Shown here: one piece after another, positions 56,065 to 64,000 of the stretch
How the letters are laid out: each line of letters opens with the position of its first letter
Position numbering within the stretch: position 1 is the stretch's first letter
Made by a program: the position numbers and the translations under genes
Notes under the pieces: model-generated
Database searches by the model: none
Told to the model about the DNA's origin: nothing
The model's input: the letters and a program-made list of their open reading frames with translations, nothing else
Origin: Mycolicibacterium chlorophenolicum
GTDB lineage: Bacteria > Actinomycetota > Actinomycetes > Mycobacteriales > Mycobacteriaceae
NCBI RefSeq assembly: GCF_001044235.1
Contig: NZ_JYNL01000020.1
Span: 363,110-427,109 of the forward strand
Length of the DNA stretch: 64,000 bases
Reading direction: 5' to 3'

Positions 56065-57237
56065 CTACTTGCCGGTGCGCAGCGCGTCATGGCACACCCG
56101 TACCGGATCGGCGACCGCCGCGACGGTCGCGCCGGCCCGCCGCGCGGCGTCCCGGTACCGCGGCGTGCCCAGCACCTCCCGGACGGCGGCGCCCAACGTC
56201 TCGCGGGTCAGGGGCCGGACCAGCTGCGCGCTGCCTTGCCGCACAAGGCGATTGGCGATCTCCCACTGGTCGCCGCCGCCGGGCACCACCACCATCGGTA
56301 CGCCGGCCAGCAGCGCCTTGGACACGATGCCGTGCCCGGCGCCGCAGACCAGCAGGTCCGTGCGGCCGAGCAGTTCGTCCTGACGGCCGAGCCCCACCAC
56401 CGCCCACGGCGGCACCTCGCCGGTGGGTGCATGCAGCTGCGAGACGGCGACCCGCGCCCCTGCGGGCAGCACGTCCCCGGGCACCAGGGTCTGCAGCGCG
56501 AGGTCGGCGAGCGCGACGGCACCGGTACTCGCGGTCGACGGCGCGACCATCACGACCGGTCCCTCACCGTCGGGCAGGGTCAGCACGGACGTCGTCGGCT
56601 CGTAGTGCAGGGGGCCGACGACGACGGCTTCGGCGGGCCAGTCCGGGCGCGGCACCTCCATCGCGGGCAGCGTCGCGATCAGCCGGCGCAGCGGTCCGGG
56701 ATCGTCGGCGGGCAGTCCGATCTCGACGCGGACGGCGGCCCGCTGCCGCAGGCCCTCCCGCCATGACCGGGCGCTGAGCGCCCGCAGGACCGCGTCGCGC
56801 GCCCGGCCCCGGATCCCGGTGCCCGGGGCCAGCCCGCTGCCCAGCGGCGGCAGCCCCGCCGACGGCCGGTAGAGCGGATGGGTGTTCAGTTCGATCCACG
56901 GCACGCCGAGCAGGTCGGCGGCCAGCCCACCGCAGGTGGTGATCGAATCCGAGACCACCAGATCCGGCTTCAGCGCGGCGATGCGGTCGGTGTTGAGCAC
57001 CGCCATCCGGCCGGCCCGCTCGTGGATCTTGGCGCCCGCATCGGCGTCGTCATCGCCCGTCATGACCCTCAGCCCGTCGAGTTCGACGGCGTCGATCCCC
57101 TGCGCGCGGGCCTCGTCGAGCCACCGCGTGCCCGTCAGCAGTGTCGGACTGTCGCCGGCGGCGGCGAACCTCAGGCACAGCGCCAATGCGGGGAACGCGT
57201 GGCCGGGGTCGGGTCCGGCGACTACGGCGACGCGCAT
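56065..57237 (-). CDS. Glycosyltransferase, MGT/GT-B family (Rv2739c position)
   Basis: A 390-residue GT-B enzyme. The N-terminus RVAVVAGPDPGHAFPALAL and PDLVVSDSITTCGG shape the acceptor domain; the nucleotide-binding domain has TDLLVCGAGHGIVSKALLAGVPMVVVPGGGDQWEIANRLV, of which GAGHG...GVPMVVVP...DQ is the GT1 signature. Acceptor unknown; similar enzymes glycosylate macrolides or lipids. No signal peptide. Confidence 0.83.
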   Translation of the reverse strand: MRVAVVAGPDPGHAFPALALCLRFAAAGDSPTLLTGTRWLDEARAQGIDAVELDGLRVMTGDDDADAGAKIHERAGRMAVLNTDRIAALKPDLVVSDSITTCGGLAADLLGVPWIELNTHPLYRPSAGLPPLGSGLAPGTGIRGRARDAVLRALSARSWREGLRQRAAVRVEIGLPADDPGPLRRLIATLPAMEVPRPDWPAEAVVVGPLHYEPTTSVLTLPDGEGPVVMVAPSTASTGAVALADLALQTLVPGDVLPAGARVAVSQLHAPTGEVPPWAVVGLGRQDELLGRTDLLVCGAGHGIVSKALLAGVPMVVVPGGGDQWEIANRLVRQGSAQLVRPLTRETLGAAVREVLGTPRYRDAARRAGATVAAVADPVRVCHDALRTGK

Positions 57238-57266
57238 GCGCCACACCATGCCACAGCGTCGGTGGT

Positions 57267-57272
57267 TAAGCT
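57267..57272 (+). promoter_or_regulatory. -10 element (TAAGCT) for a leaderless epoxide-hydrolase transcript
   Basis: TAAGCT ends 9 nt before the ATG at 57281, in the short divergent region after the glycosyltransferase start. Confidence 0.45.
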
Positions 57273-57280
57273 CGGGCGAT

Positions 57281-57727
57281 ATGACCGATGAAGCCCCCGA
57301 GACGCTGGTGCCGACCACCGACAACGCGTCCCTGGTCGAGAAGTTCCTGTTCGCGTTGGCCGACGAGGACTTCGACACCGTCGAGTCGCTGGCCGCCCCG
57401 GAGTTGGTGTGGCAGAACGTCGGCCTGCCCTCGATCCGCGGGCGCGCACGGATCATGGCGCTGCTGCGCCGCGGCGAAGGCAAGGTCGGGTTCGCGGTGA
57501 AGTTCCACCGCATCGCCGGCGAGGGGAACACGGTGCTGACCGAGCGCACCGACGCGATCATCATCGGCCCGCTGCGCCTGCAGTTCTGGGTGTGCGGGGC
57601 GTTCGAGCTGCGCGACGGCCAGATCACGCTGTGGCGGGACTACTTCGATCTGCTCGACTGCCTGGTGAAGGCGCCGCTGCGGGCCATTGCCGGGATAGCG
57701 ATCCCGTCGCTGCGCCCGCGGTTCTAG
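57281..57727 (+). CDS. Limonene-1,2-epoxide hydrolase family protein (EphG-like)
   Basis: A 148-residue SnoaL/LEH-fold protein syntenic with Rv2740 (EphG). SLVEKFLFALADEDFDTVESLAAPELVWQN starts the cone fold; the Asp-Arg-Asp catalytic triad is suggested by LTERTDAIIIG and ITLWRDYFDLLD. It would hydrolyse a lipid epoxide. The 3' end overlaps the convergent gene by 4 nt. Confidence 0.83.
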   Translation: MTDEAPETLVPTTDNASLVEKFLFALADEDFDTVESLAAPELVWQNVGLPSIRGRARIMALLRRGEGKVGFAVKFHRIAGEGNTVLTERTDAIIIGPLRLQFWVCGAFELRDGQITLWRDYFDLLDCLVKAPLRAIAGIAIPSLRPRF

Positions 57728-58539
57728 GCCCGCAGCCGGCCCAGCTCGTCGAAGGCCTGCGCCCAGCCGGTGAGCCGGTCGGTCGCCGAGGTCAGCTCGT
57801 CGCGGTAGCGCCGCTGCGTCATCGGCGAGCTCGACATCGACCCGGAGTTCGCGGCCGACACCAGTTGCGCTGCCGCGGAGACCATGTCGTTGTACTGCCG
57901 CGCCCCGCGGTCGAGTTGTGCGCTGAACGCCGCGATCGTGGGCGCCAGGTGCGGACGCGACTGCGGCGCCGAACCGATGGTGCGCTCCATCGACACCACC
58001 TCGGTGGCCGTCGCGGCCATGGTGTTCGCGGTCCGCTCGGCGACGGCCCGCAGGTCGTGCAGGTCGTCGGCGGGCAGCATCCGGCCGCGCTCCATGACGC
58101 CCAGCAGCGAGACCAGGCCCCGCTCCGAATCGGCCAGCGCCGCCATCGGCGCGCGGGCGGCCGAACCCCAGGGCGGCAGCCGGCGCGCGGCGCGGCCGCG
58201 CGACGGCGGGAGCGGCTCGGCGCGCAGCCACCGGTACCGCAGGAAAGCCAGCGTGGCCAGGAATGCAGCGCCGACAGCGATCGGCGACGGGATGAACAGC
58301 GCCCACACCGGGGTGCTCCACGACGCCAGCAGCGCGGTGACACCCACCCAGAACACCGACGACAGGGCGAAGAACACCCCGAGGCGCAGCGCCCAGCGCC
58401 GCTTGCGCAGCAGCTTGGCGCGCGGATCGGCCGCGGCGTTGAGCTTGTCGGCCACCATCCCCGACCACTCGGCGGCGGTGTCGATGCCGCGCTGGGCCAC
58501 TGAACGCCATGCCTCGGGTCTGCCGCTGCGTGTCCTCAC
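57724..58539 (-). CDS. Membrane protein of the PspA operon (Rv2743c position)
   Basis: A 271-residue protein. Two spans (about 49-67 and 72-92) follow a basic N-terminus; the C-terminal 170 residues are helical with Ser/Ala-rich coils (DDLHDLRAVAERTANTMAAT). It is 22 nt downstream of the pspA gene on the same strand, like Rv2743c, which takes part in the PspA envelope-stress system. GTG start at 58539. Confidence 0.78.
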   Translation of the reverse strand: MRTRSGRPEAWRSVAQRGIDTAAEWSGMVADKLNAAADPRAKLLRKRRWALRLGVFFALSSVFWVGVTALLASWSTPVWALFIPSPIAVGAAFLATLAFLRYRWLRAEPLPPSRGRAARRLPPWGSAARAPMAALADSERGLVSLLGVMERGRMLPADDLHDLRAVAERTANTMAATATEVVSMERTIGSAPQSRPHLAPTIAAFSAQLDRGARQYNDMVSAAAQLVSAANSGSMSSSPMTQRRYRDELTSATDRLTGWAQAFDELGRLRA

Positions 58540-58561
58540 GTCATCCTCGTCGAGTCGGGCT

Positions 58562-59380
58562 CTACTGCGACAGCGGATTTTCCGGTGTCGGGTTGGCCGC
58601 CGGGGTGGCCGGCGACTGGGCGGGCGTGGCCTGGGTGGCCCCGCCCGCGGGGAGCTGTTCCCCGCGCATGGAGGCGCGGATCTGCTCGAGACGGGAATGC
58701 CCGGCCATCTGGACGCTGGCCTGCTGGACCTCCAACATGCGGCCCTGCACCGAGTTCTGGGCGAGTTCCGCCGAGCCCATCGCGTTGGCGTAGCGGCGTT
58801 CGATCTTGTCGCGGACCTCGTCGAGGCTCGGCGTGCTGCCGGGCGCGGCGATCTCACTCATGGACCGCAACGAGGCGCTGACCTGCTCCTGCATCTTGGC
58901 CTGCTCGAGCTGCGAGAGCAGTTTGGTGCGCTCGGCGATCTTCTGCTGCAGCACCATCGCGTTCTGCTCGACGGCCTTCTTGGCCTGGCCGGCGGCCTGC
59001 AGCGCCTGGTCGTGCAGGCCCTTGAGGTCTTCGACGCTCTGCTCGGCGGTCACCAGCTGGGCCGCGAACGCCTCGGCGGCGTTGTTGTACTCCGTGGCCT
59101 TGGCGGCGTCACCGGCGGCCACCGCCTGATCGGCGAGGGTGAGGGCCTGGCGGACGTTGACCTGGAGCTTCTCGATGTCGGCGAGCTGGCGGTTGAGCCG
59201 CATCTCGAGCTGGCGCTGGTTGCCGATCACCTGGGCCGCCTGCTGGGTCAGCGCCTGGTGCTGCCGCTGCGCCTCCTCGATGGCCTGCTGGATCTGCACC
59301 TTGGGATCGGCGTATTCGTCGACCTTGGAGCTGAACAGCGCCATGAGGTACTTCCACGCCTTGGAGAACGGGTTGGCCAT
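58562..59380 (-). CDS. pspA: Phage shock protein A homologue (35-kDa antigen)
   Basis: A 272-residue PspA/IM30 protein syntenic with Rv2744c. The N-terminal amphipathic helix [21 protein letters not shown] should bind membranes; long coiled coils with [23 protein letters not shown] and [19 protein letters not shown] follow. A low-complexity Ala/Pro/Thr tail of about 40 residues ends it. It stabilises a damaged membrane and antagonises ClgR in mycobacteria. Confidence 0.92.
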   Translation of the reverse strand: MANPFSKAWKYLMALFSSKVDEYADPKVQIQQAIEEAQRQHQALTQQAAQVIGNQRQLEMRLNRQLADIEKLQVNVRQALTLADQAVAAGDAAKATEYNNAAEAFAAQLVTAEQSVEDLKGLHDQALQAAGQAKKAVEQNAMVLQQKIAERTKLLSQLEQAKMQEQVSASLRSMSEIAAPGSTPSLDEVRDKIERRYANAMGSAELAQNSVQGRMLEVQQASVQMAGHSRLEQIRASMRGEQLPAGGATQATPAQSPATPAANPTPENPLSQ

Positions 59381-59491
59381 GGATTCATTCCGCCTTCGTC
59401 GTCTGTCAAAAGGGTCAGTCGAACAGTGTCACCTGTGGGAACCAACTTATCGGTTCGGCACAGCTCGCCACACCCCTGCCGGGGGATGCGA

Positions 59492-59812
59492 TCAGGCGAC
59501 GGCCATCGACACGACCTGCGGAATGACGACCTTGGTGCTGACGTCGATGTGGGCGGTGCTCGCGGCGTCGCGTGACTCCTCGACGGCGAGGTCGTCCCCG
59601 GCCTCGGACAGCACCCGCGACAGCGGGATGTCGAGCGCGCCGCAGATCGCGCTGAGCAGTTCGCTGGAGGCCTCCTTGCGGCCCCGCTCCACCTCGGAGA
59701 GGTAGCCCAGGCTCACCCGCGCCGAATCGGAGACTTCCCGCAGGGTGCGCCCCTGCTCCACCCGCGCGCGCCGCAGCACGTCGCCGATCACCTCGCGCAA
59801 CAGTGTCGTCAT
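59492..59812 (-). CDS. clgR: Transcriptional activator ClgR
   Basis: A 106-residue XRE-type regulator syntenic with Rv2745c. The HTH is [27 protein letters not shown] (only part: [16 protein letters not shown] contains the recognition helix). It activates clp protease genes and pspA under envelope stress. The hydrophobic C-terminal end SMAVA looks like a ClpP-type degron, which fits known ClgR turnover. A sigma-E-type promoter is found at 59873-59899. Confidence 0.92.
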   Translation of the reverse strand: MTTLLREVIGDVLRRARVEQGRTLREVSDSARVSLGYLSEVERGRKEASSELLSAICGALDIPLSRVLSEAGDDLAVEESRDAASTAHIDVSTKVVIPQVVSMAVA

Positions 59813-59872
59813 CGCGATCTCCTTAGTCAGATTCGGCAGCCAGGTCTGTCTGTGTCGCCTGCTATCCGACCC

Positions 59873-59899
59873 AACGCTCGGCGCACGCCGGTTGGTTCC
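59873..59899 (-). promoter_or_regulatory. ECF (sigma-E type) promoter of clgR
   Basis: On the minus strand GGAAC (59899-59895) and CGTT (59876-59873) are separated by 18 nt, matching the sigma-E consensus; the -10 lies about 60 nt upstream of the clgR ATG. Sigma-E control of clgR is established in M. tuberculosis, so function and sequence agree. Confidence 0.7.
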
Positions 59900-59934
59900 C
59901 GAACCGGCGCCGCAAATCCCCGGTCCGGGCAGGC

Positions 59935-60423
59935 TCACTGATTCTCGACGAGGGCACGCAACCGGCGCAGCGCGGCGTGGGCGGCGGCGAGCCGGATCTG
60001 CCAGCGGGTGCCGTCGAGACGCAGCATCACCACCTCGGTGTCCACGGGGCCGGCCAGGCCGACGTACACGGTGCCGACGGGATTCCCGCCGTGCGGTTCG
60101 GGCCCGGCGACCCCGGTGAGTGCGATACCCCAGGTCGCCCCGCAGCGCTGCTGGGCGCCGACGGCCAGCGCCCGTGCCGTGGGTTCGGCCACGGGACCGA
60201 CGTCGGCGAGCAGTTCGGGTGCCACGCCCGCCAGGTCGACCTTGGTGTCGACGGTGTAGGTGACCAGGCCGCCGCGCAGTACCGCACTGGCGCCCGGCAC
60301 CCCGGCCAGCGTCGCCGCCACCAGGCCCGCGGTCAGCGATTCGGCGGTCGCGACGGTCTGCCTGCGCACGGTCAGGTCGGCCACCAGCGCGCGGGCGTCG
60401 TCAGTGACCAGCGGGTCGTCCAC
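59935..60423 (-). CDS. CinA C-terminal domain protein (nicotinamide-nucleotide amidohydrolase type)
   Basis: A 162-residue stand-alone CinA_C/PncC domain: [41 protein letters not shown] and [25 protein letters not shown] are complete. PncC deamidates NMN to NaMN in pyridine nucleotide recycling. It overlaps pgsA by 23 nt and is probably co-expressed with it. Confidence 0.87.
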   Translation of the reverse strand: MDDPLVTDDARALVADLTVRRQTVATAESLTAGLVAATLAGVPGASAVLRGGLVTYTVDTKVDLAGVAPELLADVGPVAEPTARALAVGAQQRCGATWGIALTGVAGPEPHGGNPVGTVYVGLAGPVDTEVVMLRLDGTRWQIRLAAAHAALRRLRALVENQ

Positions 60424-61003
60424 GCGAATCCCTCACCGCCGAGACGAAGTAGTCGACGCCGGTCAGGACGGTCAGCACCACCGCGGCCAGCATGATCACC
60501 CACGCTCCGGTCAGCCAGGCGCCCGTCAGCGGCAGCACGAACAGGCCGATCGCTACCGCCTGGACCAGTGTCTTGAGTTTGCCTCCGCGGCTGGCCGGGA
60601 TCACACCGTGGCGCAACACCACCAACCGCAGCACGGTGACGCCGAGTTCGCGGACCAGGATCACCACCGTCACCCACCACGGCAGGTCACCGAGCATGGA
60701 CAGGCCGATCAACGCCGCGCCGATCAGCGCCTTGTCGGCCAACGGGTCGGCCAGGGTGCCGAATTCGGTCACCATCCCATAGCTGCGGGCCAGCGCCCCG
60801 TCCAGCCGGTCGGTGATGACAGCCACCGCGAACACGATGAATGCCGCTGTGCGCCAGTACGTTTCGTGCCCATCACCGACGAACAGCAGGACGAGGAACA
60901 CCGGCACCAGCACCAGCCGGACGCCGGTGAGCGCATTGGCCAGATTCGCCACCCGAGCGCGCGGAACCACCGGATCGGTATGTGGTTGGCCCGGCACCGC
61001 CAC
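60401..61003 (-). CDS. pgsA: CDP-alcohol phosphatidyltransferase (PgsA3 type)
   Basis: A 200-residue membrane enzyme syntenic with Rv2746c. The CDP-alcohol phosphotransferase signature D-G-x2-A-R-x8-G-x3-D-x3-D is present as DRLDGALARSYGMVTEFGTLADPLADK. Four to six spans. It makes phosphatidylglycerophosphate from CDP-DAG and glycerol-3-phosphate. GTG start at 61003 (60997 also possible). Confidence 0.88.
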   Translation of the reverse strand: MAVPGQPHTDPVVPRARVANLANALTGVRLVLVPVFLVLLFVGDGHETYWRTAAFIVFAVAVITDRLDGALARSYGMVTEFGTLADPLADKALIGAALIGLSMLGDLPWWVTVVILVRELGVTVLRLVVLRHGVIPASRGGKLKTLVQAVAIGLFVLPLTGAWLTGAWVIMLAAVVLTVLTGVDYFVSAVRDSRGRPAGH

Positions 61004-61026
61004 AGAATACTGGTTGCCGAAACCGA

Positions 61027-61032
61027 TACCCT
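61027..61032 (+). promoter_or_regulatory. -10 element (TACCCT) for a leaderless argA transcript
   Basis: TACCCT ends 8 nt before the GTG at 61040, supporting that GTG as the argA start. Confidence 0.45.
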
Positions 61033-61039
61033 TCCCCGT

Positions 61040-61561
61040 GTGAGCTCCGTTCCGAGCGAGTCCGCGGGTGAACCGGTCGTCCGCCGGGCCAGGACCTCCG
61101 ATGTGCCGGCCATCAAGGCGCTCGTCGACGTCTACGCCGGCCGGATCCTGCTCGAGAAGAACCTGGTGACCCTGTACGAGTCGGTGCAGGAGTTCTGGGT
61201 CGCCGAACTCGACGGTGAGGTCATCGGCTGCGGCGCGCTGCACGTCCTGTGGTCGGACCTCGGCGAGGTGCGCACCGTGGCGGTGCACCCGAAGGTGCGC
61301 GGGCGCGGGGTGGGGCACGCCATCGTCGACCAGCTGCTCGCCGTGGCCAAGGAGTTACGGCTGCAGCGCATCTTCGTGCTGACCTTCGAGGTGGAGTTCT
61401 TCGGCAGGCACGGCTTCGCCGAGATCGAGGGCACCCCGGTGACGGCCGAGGTGTACGAGGAGATGTGCCGCTCCTACGACACCGGCGTCGCCGAGTTCCT
61501 CGACCTCAGCTACGTCAAACCCAACATCCTCGGCAACACCCGAATGCTGTTGACGCTGTAG
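61040..61561 (+). CDS. argA: Amino-acid N-acetyltransferase (ArgA, GNAT type)
   Basis: A 173-residue short ArgA syntenic with Rv2747, consisting of a GNAT domain only. VRRARTSDVPAIKALVDVYA, VIGCGALHVLWSDLGEVRTVAVHPKVRGRGVG (with the Q/R-x2-G-x-G/A acetyl-CoA loop as RGRGVG) and FFGRHGFAEIE are present. It makes N-acetylglutamate, the first step of arginine synthesis, in mycobacteria preferring glutamine or glutamate. Confidence 0.9.
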   Translation: MSSVPSESAGEPVVRRARTSDVPAIKALVDVYAGRILLEKNLVTLYESVQEFWVAELDGEVIGCGALHVLWSDLGEVRTVAVHPKVRGRGVGHAIVDQLLAVAKELRLQRIFVLTFEVEFFGRHGFAEIEGTPVTAEVYEEMCRSYDTGVAEFLDLSYVKPNILGNTRMLLTL

Positions 61562-61571
61562 CGAACCCGCG

Positions 61572-64000
61572 TCAGAACCCCGGATCGTCGTCCGCGTCGC
61601 CGCCGACGGCGTCGCTGCCGCCGCGGATCAGCGCCAGCGTGCCGGCCAGTTCGTCGGGCTTGACCAGCACCTCGCGCGCCTTCGATCCCTCCGAGGGGCC
61701 GACGATGCCGCGCGTCTCCATCAGGTCCATCAGCCGGCCCGCCTTGGCGAACCCGACCCGCAGCTTGCGCTGCAGCATCGAGGTGCTTCCGAACTGCGAG
61801 GACACCACCAGCTCGACCGCCTGCAGGAACACGTCCATGTCGTCGCCGATGTCGGGGTCGACGTCCTTGCGCTCGCCGGCCTTGACCGCGGTGACGCCCT
61901 CGACGAACTCCGGTTCGGCCTGATCCTTGGTGGCCGTGACGACCGCGTGGATCTCCTCGTCGGTAATGAACGCACCCTGCAGCCGGATCGGCTTGTTCGA
62001 CCCCATCGGCAGGAACAGCCCGTCGCCCATGCCGATCAGCTTCTCGGCGCCCTGCTGGTCGAGGATGACGCGGCTGTCGGTGAGCGACGACGTCGCGAAC
62101 GCCAGGCGCGACGGCACGTTGGTCTTGATCAGACCGGTGACGACGTCCACCGACGGCCGCTGGGTGGCCAGCACCAGGTGGATGCCGGCGGCGCGGGCCT
62201 TCTGCGTGATGCGCACGATCGCGTCCTCGACGTCGCGCGGCGCGGTCATCATCAGGTCGGCGAGCTCGTCGACGATCGCGAGGATGTACGGGTAGGGCTT
62301 GTATTCGCGGTTGCTGCCCAGCGGCGCCGTGATCTCCCCGGTGCGGACCTTCTCGTTGAACACGTCGATGTGACGCACCCGGGAGGCCTGCATGTCCTGG
62401 TAGCGCTGCTCCATCTCCTCGACCAGCCAGGCCAGCGCCGCCGCCGCCTTCTTGGGTTCGGTGATGATCGGCGTGATCAGGTGCGGGATGCCCTCATACG
62501 GCGTCAGTTCCACCATCTTCGGGTCGATCAGGATCATCCTGACCTCCTCCGGGGTGGCGCGGGCGAGCAGCGACACGAGCATCGAGTTCACGAAGCTGGA
62601 CTTGCCTGAGCCGGTGGACCCGGCGACGAGCAGGTGCGGCATTTTCGCGAGGTTGGCCGAGATCATCTCGCCCTCGATGTCCTTGCCCAGGCCGATCACC
62701 AGCGGGTGGTGATCCGACCGGACGACCGGGTCGGTGAGCACATCGGCCAACCGGACCATCTCGCGGTCGGTGTTGGGCACCTCGATGCCGACGGCCGACT
62801 TGCCGGGGATCGGTGCGAGCATCCGGACGCTCTCGGTGGCCACGGCGTAGGCGATGTTGCGGTGCAGCGCGGTGATCTTCTCGACCTTGACGCCCGGGCC
62901 GAGCTCGACCTCGTAGCGGGTGACGGTCGGCCCCCGGGTACAGCCGGTGACCGCGGCGTCGACCTTGAACTGCTCGAGCACGGAGGTGATGGCGTCGGTC
63001 ATATGCTGGTTGGCCGCCGTCAGCCGCTTCGGCGGGTCGCCGGCGATGAGCAGGTCGAGCGACGGCAGCGCGTACGGTCCCTCGACGACGCGGTCCAGGC
63101 TGAGCCCGGCCTCCTTGCGCGGCTTCTTACGGGTCTTCACCGGCGCCGGCGGCGGCGCGACCTCGTCGTCGACGGGGTAGTTCTCCATCGGGGTGCCCGC
63201 AGGTTTGGTCAGCGGCACGGTGGGCTGGGTCGCCGACGGCCACGCGGCGTCCTCGTCCCCGGCGGACAGCTCGTCGTCGTAGTAGCCGTCGGAGAAGTCG
63301 TCGGCGGGGTCACCGGCGTCGTCGTACTCGTCGTCGGCCCAGTCCTCGTCGTCGTACTCGCCGCGCCACCGCGTCGAGAACATGTCGCGTAGCGTCGCGG
63401 GCAGCTCGCGGATCGTGGTGCCGGTGATCAGCAGCAGCCCGAACAGCACACCGAGGACCAGCAACGGAGCCGCGATCCATGCGGTCAGCCCGTCGGAGAG
63501 CGGGCCGCCGATCGCGAATCCGACGAAGCCCGCGCCGTGTTGACGGGCCGCGGGGTCCTGCGGGGCGCCGGACCACAGGTGCAGGAGCCCGAGCGCGGGC
63601 AGCGCGATCATCGCGGCGCCGAGGATGAACCGCGGACGGGCCTCGGGATCGGGCTCCGAGCGCATCAGCACGACGCCGACGGCGGCCAGCGCGATCGGCA
63701 GCAGCACCACGGCGCCGCCGATGAGGATCCGGACGAACGTGTCGATCCACTGCCCCACCGGACGGGCGGCGTCGAACCACGAGCTGGCGGCCACCACCAC
63801 GGCCAGGGCGAGCAGCGCCAGCGCGAGGCCGTCGCGGCGGTGCCCGGGTTCCAGGTCGCGGGCCCGGCCGACCGAGCGGGCGGTGCTGCCGGCGCCCTTG
63901 GCGAGCATCAGCCAGCCGGCGCGCACACCGCGGCCGACCGCGGTGCCGGCGGCGGACACCGGCGAGGGGCCGCGGCGGGCCGGCTTGCGCCGGGCCGGTG
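61572..64000 (-). CDS. ftsK: DNA translocase FtsK, partial (N-terminus outside window)
   Basis: About 809 residues from the C-terminus of FtsK/SpoIIIE, open to the right edge. Four membrane spans lie around 63800-63400; an acidic Asp/Glu linker follows (63130-63370); the motor has Walker A AGSTGSGKSSFVN, Walker B LAIVDELADLMM and RITQKARAAGIHLVLATQRP. The gamma domain near the C-terminus (AVELVVSSQFGSTSMLQRKLRVG) recognises KOPS-type sequences. It ends with a short tail after IRGGSDAVGG. An internal GTG at 63959 exists, but the frame continues upstream with basic residues (PARRKPARRGPSP), so the true start is beyond the window. Confidence 0.93.
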   Translation of the reverse strand, partial: PARRKPARRGPSPVSAAGTAVGRGVRAGWLMLAKGAGSTARSVGRARDLEPGHRRDGLALALLALAVVVAASSWFDAARPVGQWIDTFVRILIGGAVVLLPIALAAVGVVLMRSEPDPEARPRFILGAAMIALPALGLLHLWSGAPQDPAARQHGAGFVGFAIGGPLSDGLTAWIAAPLLVLGVLFGLLLITGTTIRELPATLRDMFSTRWRGEYDDEDWADDEYDDAGDPADDFSDGYYDDELSAGDEDAAWPSATQPTVPLTKPAGTPMENYPVDDEVAPPPAPVKTRKKPRKEAGLSLDRVVEGPYALPSLDLLIAGDPPKRLTAANQHMTDAITSVLEQFKVDAAVTGCTRGPTVTRYEVELGPGVKVEKITALHRNIAYAVATESVRMLAPIPGKSAVGIEVPNTDREMVRLADVLTDPVVRSDHHPLVIGLGKDIEGEMISANLAKMPHLLVAGSTGSGKSSFVNSMLVSLLARATPEEVRMILIDPKMVELTPYEGIPHLITPIITEPKKAAAALAWLVEEMEQRYQDMQASRVRHIDVFNEKVRTGEITAPLGSNREYKPYPYILAIVDELADLMMTAPRDVEDAIVRITQKARAAGIHLVLATQRPSVDVVTGLIKTNVPSRLAFATSSLTDSRVILDQQGAEKLIGMGDGLFLPMGSNKPIRLQGAFITDEEIHAVVTATKDQAEPEFVEGVTAVKAGERKDVDPDIGDDMDVFLQAVELVVSSQFGSTSMLQRKLRVGFAKAGRLMDLMETRGIVGPSEGSKAREVLVKPDELAGTLALIRGGSDAVGGDADDDPGF

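Overview
The window is about 64 kb of high-GC actinobacterial chromosome. Gene order identifies it as a mycobacterium, most likely a fast-growing environmental one (Mycolicibacterium type). The backbone follows, from memory, the M. tuberculosis order Rv2704 to Rv2748c: RidA-like, YihY, DUF3039, DUF3099, sigB, ideR, DUF4192, sthA, PAC2, hydrolase, PhzF, nrdR, LysM protein, lexA, LGFP protein, fadE20, hflX, dapF, miaA, miaB, recX, recA, DUF3046, glycosyltransferase, epoxide-hydrolase fold, PspA operon, clgR, pgsA, argA, ftsK. recA has no intein. Both window edges cut genes: a glycine-rich PGRS-like protein on the left and ftsK on the right.

Several accessory blocks interrupt this backbone. (1) 5486-10282, between sigB and ideR: a polar amino-acid ABC importer, an overlapping cytosolic M20 peptidase and an RpiR-type regulator, with a palindrome over the importer promoter. 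(2) 13669-14454: a trypsin-like lipoprotein. (3) 22917-25249: a BisC/TorA-type molybdopterin oxidoreductase divergent from fadE20, with a palindromic operator candidate between them. (4) 33860-39009: a second glutamate-type ABC importer, two small membrane proteins and a YeeE/YedE-type transporter. (5) 41820-55857: sixteen co-directional genes for a group 1h [NiFe]-hydrogenase (the high-affinity, atmospheric-H2 class) and its maturation, inserted between recA and the DUF3046 gene.

The hydrogenase block reads hypA, hypB, small subunit, large subunit, NifU/Rieske-like fusion, three uncharacterised proteins, a 39-residue membrane protein, maturation protease, hypC, hypF, a second hypC, hypD, hypE and a final uncharacterised gene. 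Nearly every junction from 46893 onward overlaps or is within a few bases, which suggests one translationally coupled unit. The five uncharacterised genes and the fusion protein, whose Rieske-like domain carries four cysteines instead of the two-Cys/two-His pattern, are the most promising material for undescribed biology here.

Regulatory signals seen directly include LexA boxes at lexA, the LysM gene and recA; GGAAC-N17/18-CGTT promoters of sigma-E/H type before sigB and clgR; a strong hairpin after sigB; and a recurrent TANNNT motif 2-3 bases upstream of the expected transcription start at nine genes whose start codon would be the first base of the message (leaderless). No stretch over 300 bases lacks a gene. 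I saw no tRNA or rRNA gene, insertion sequence, integrase or CRISPR array.
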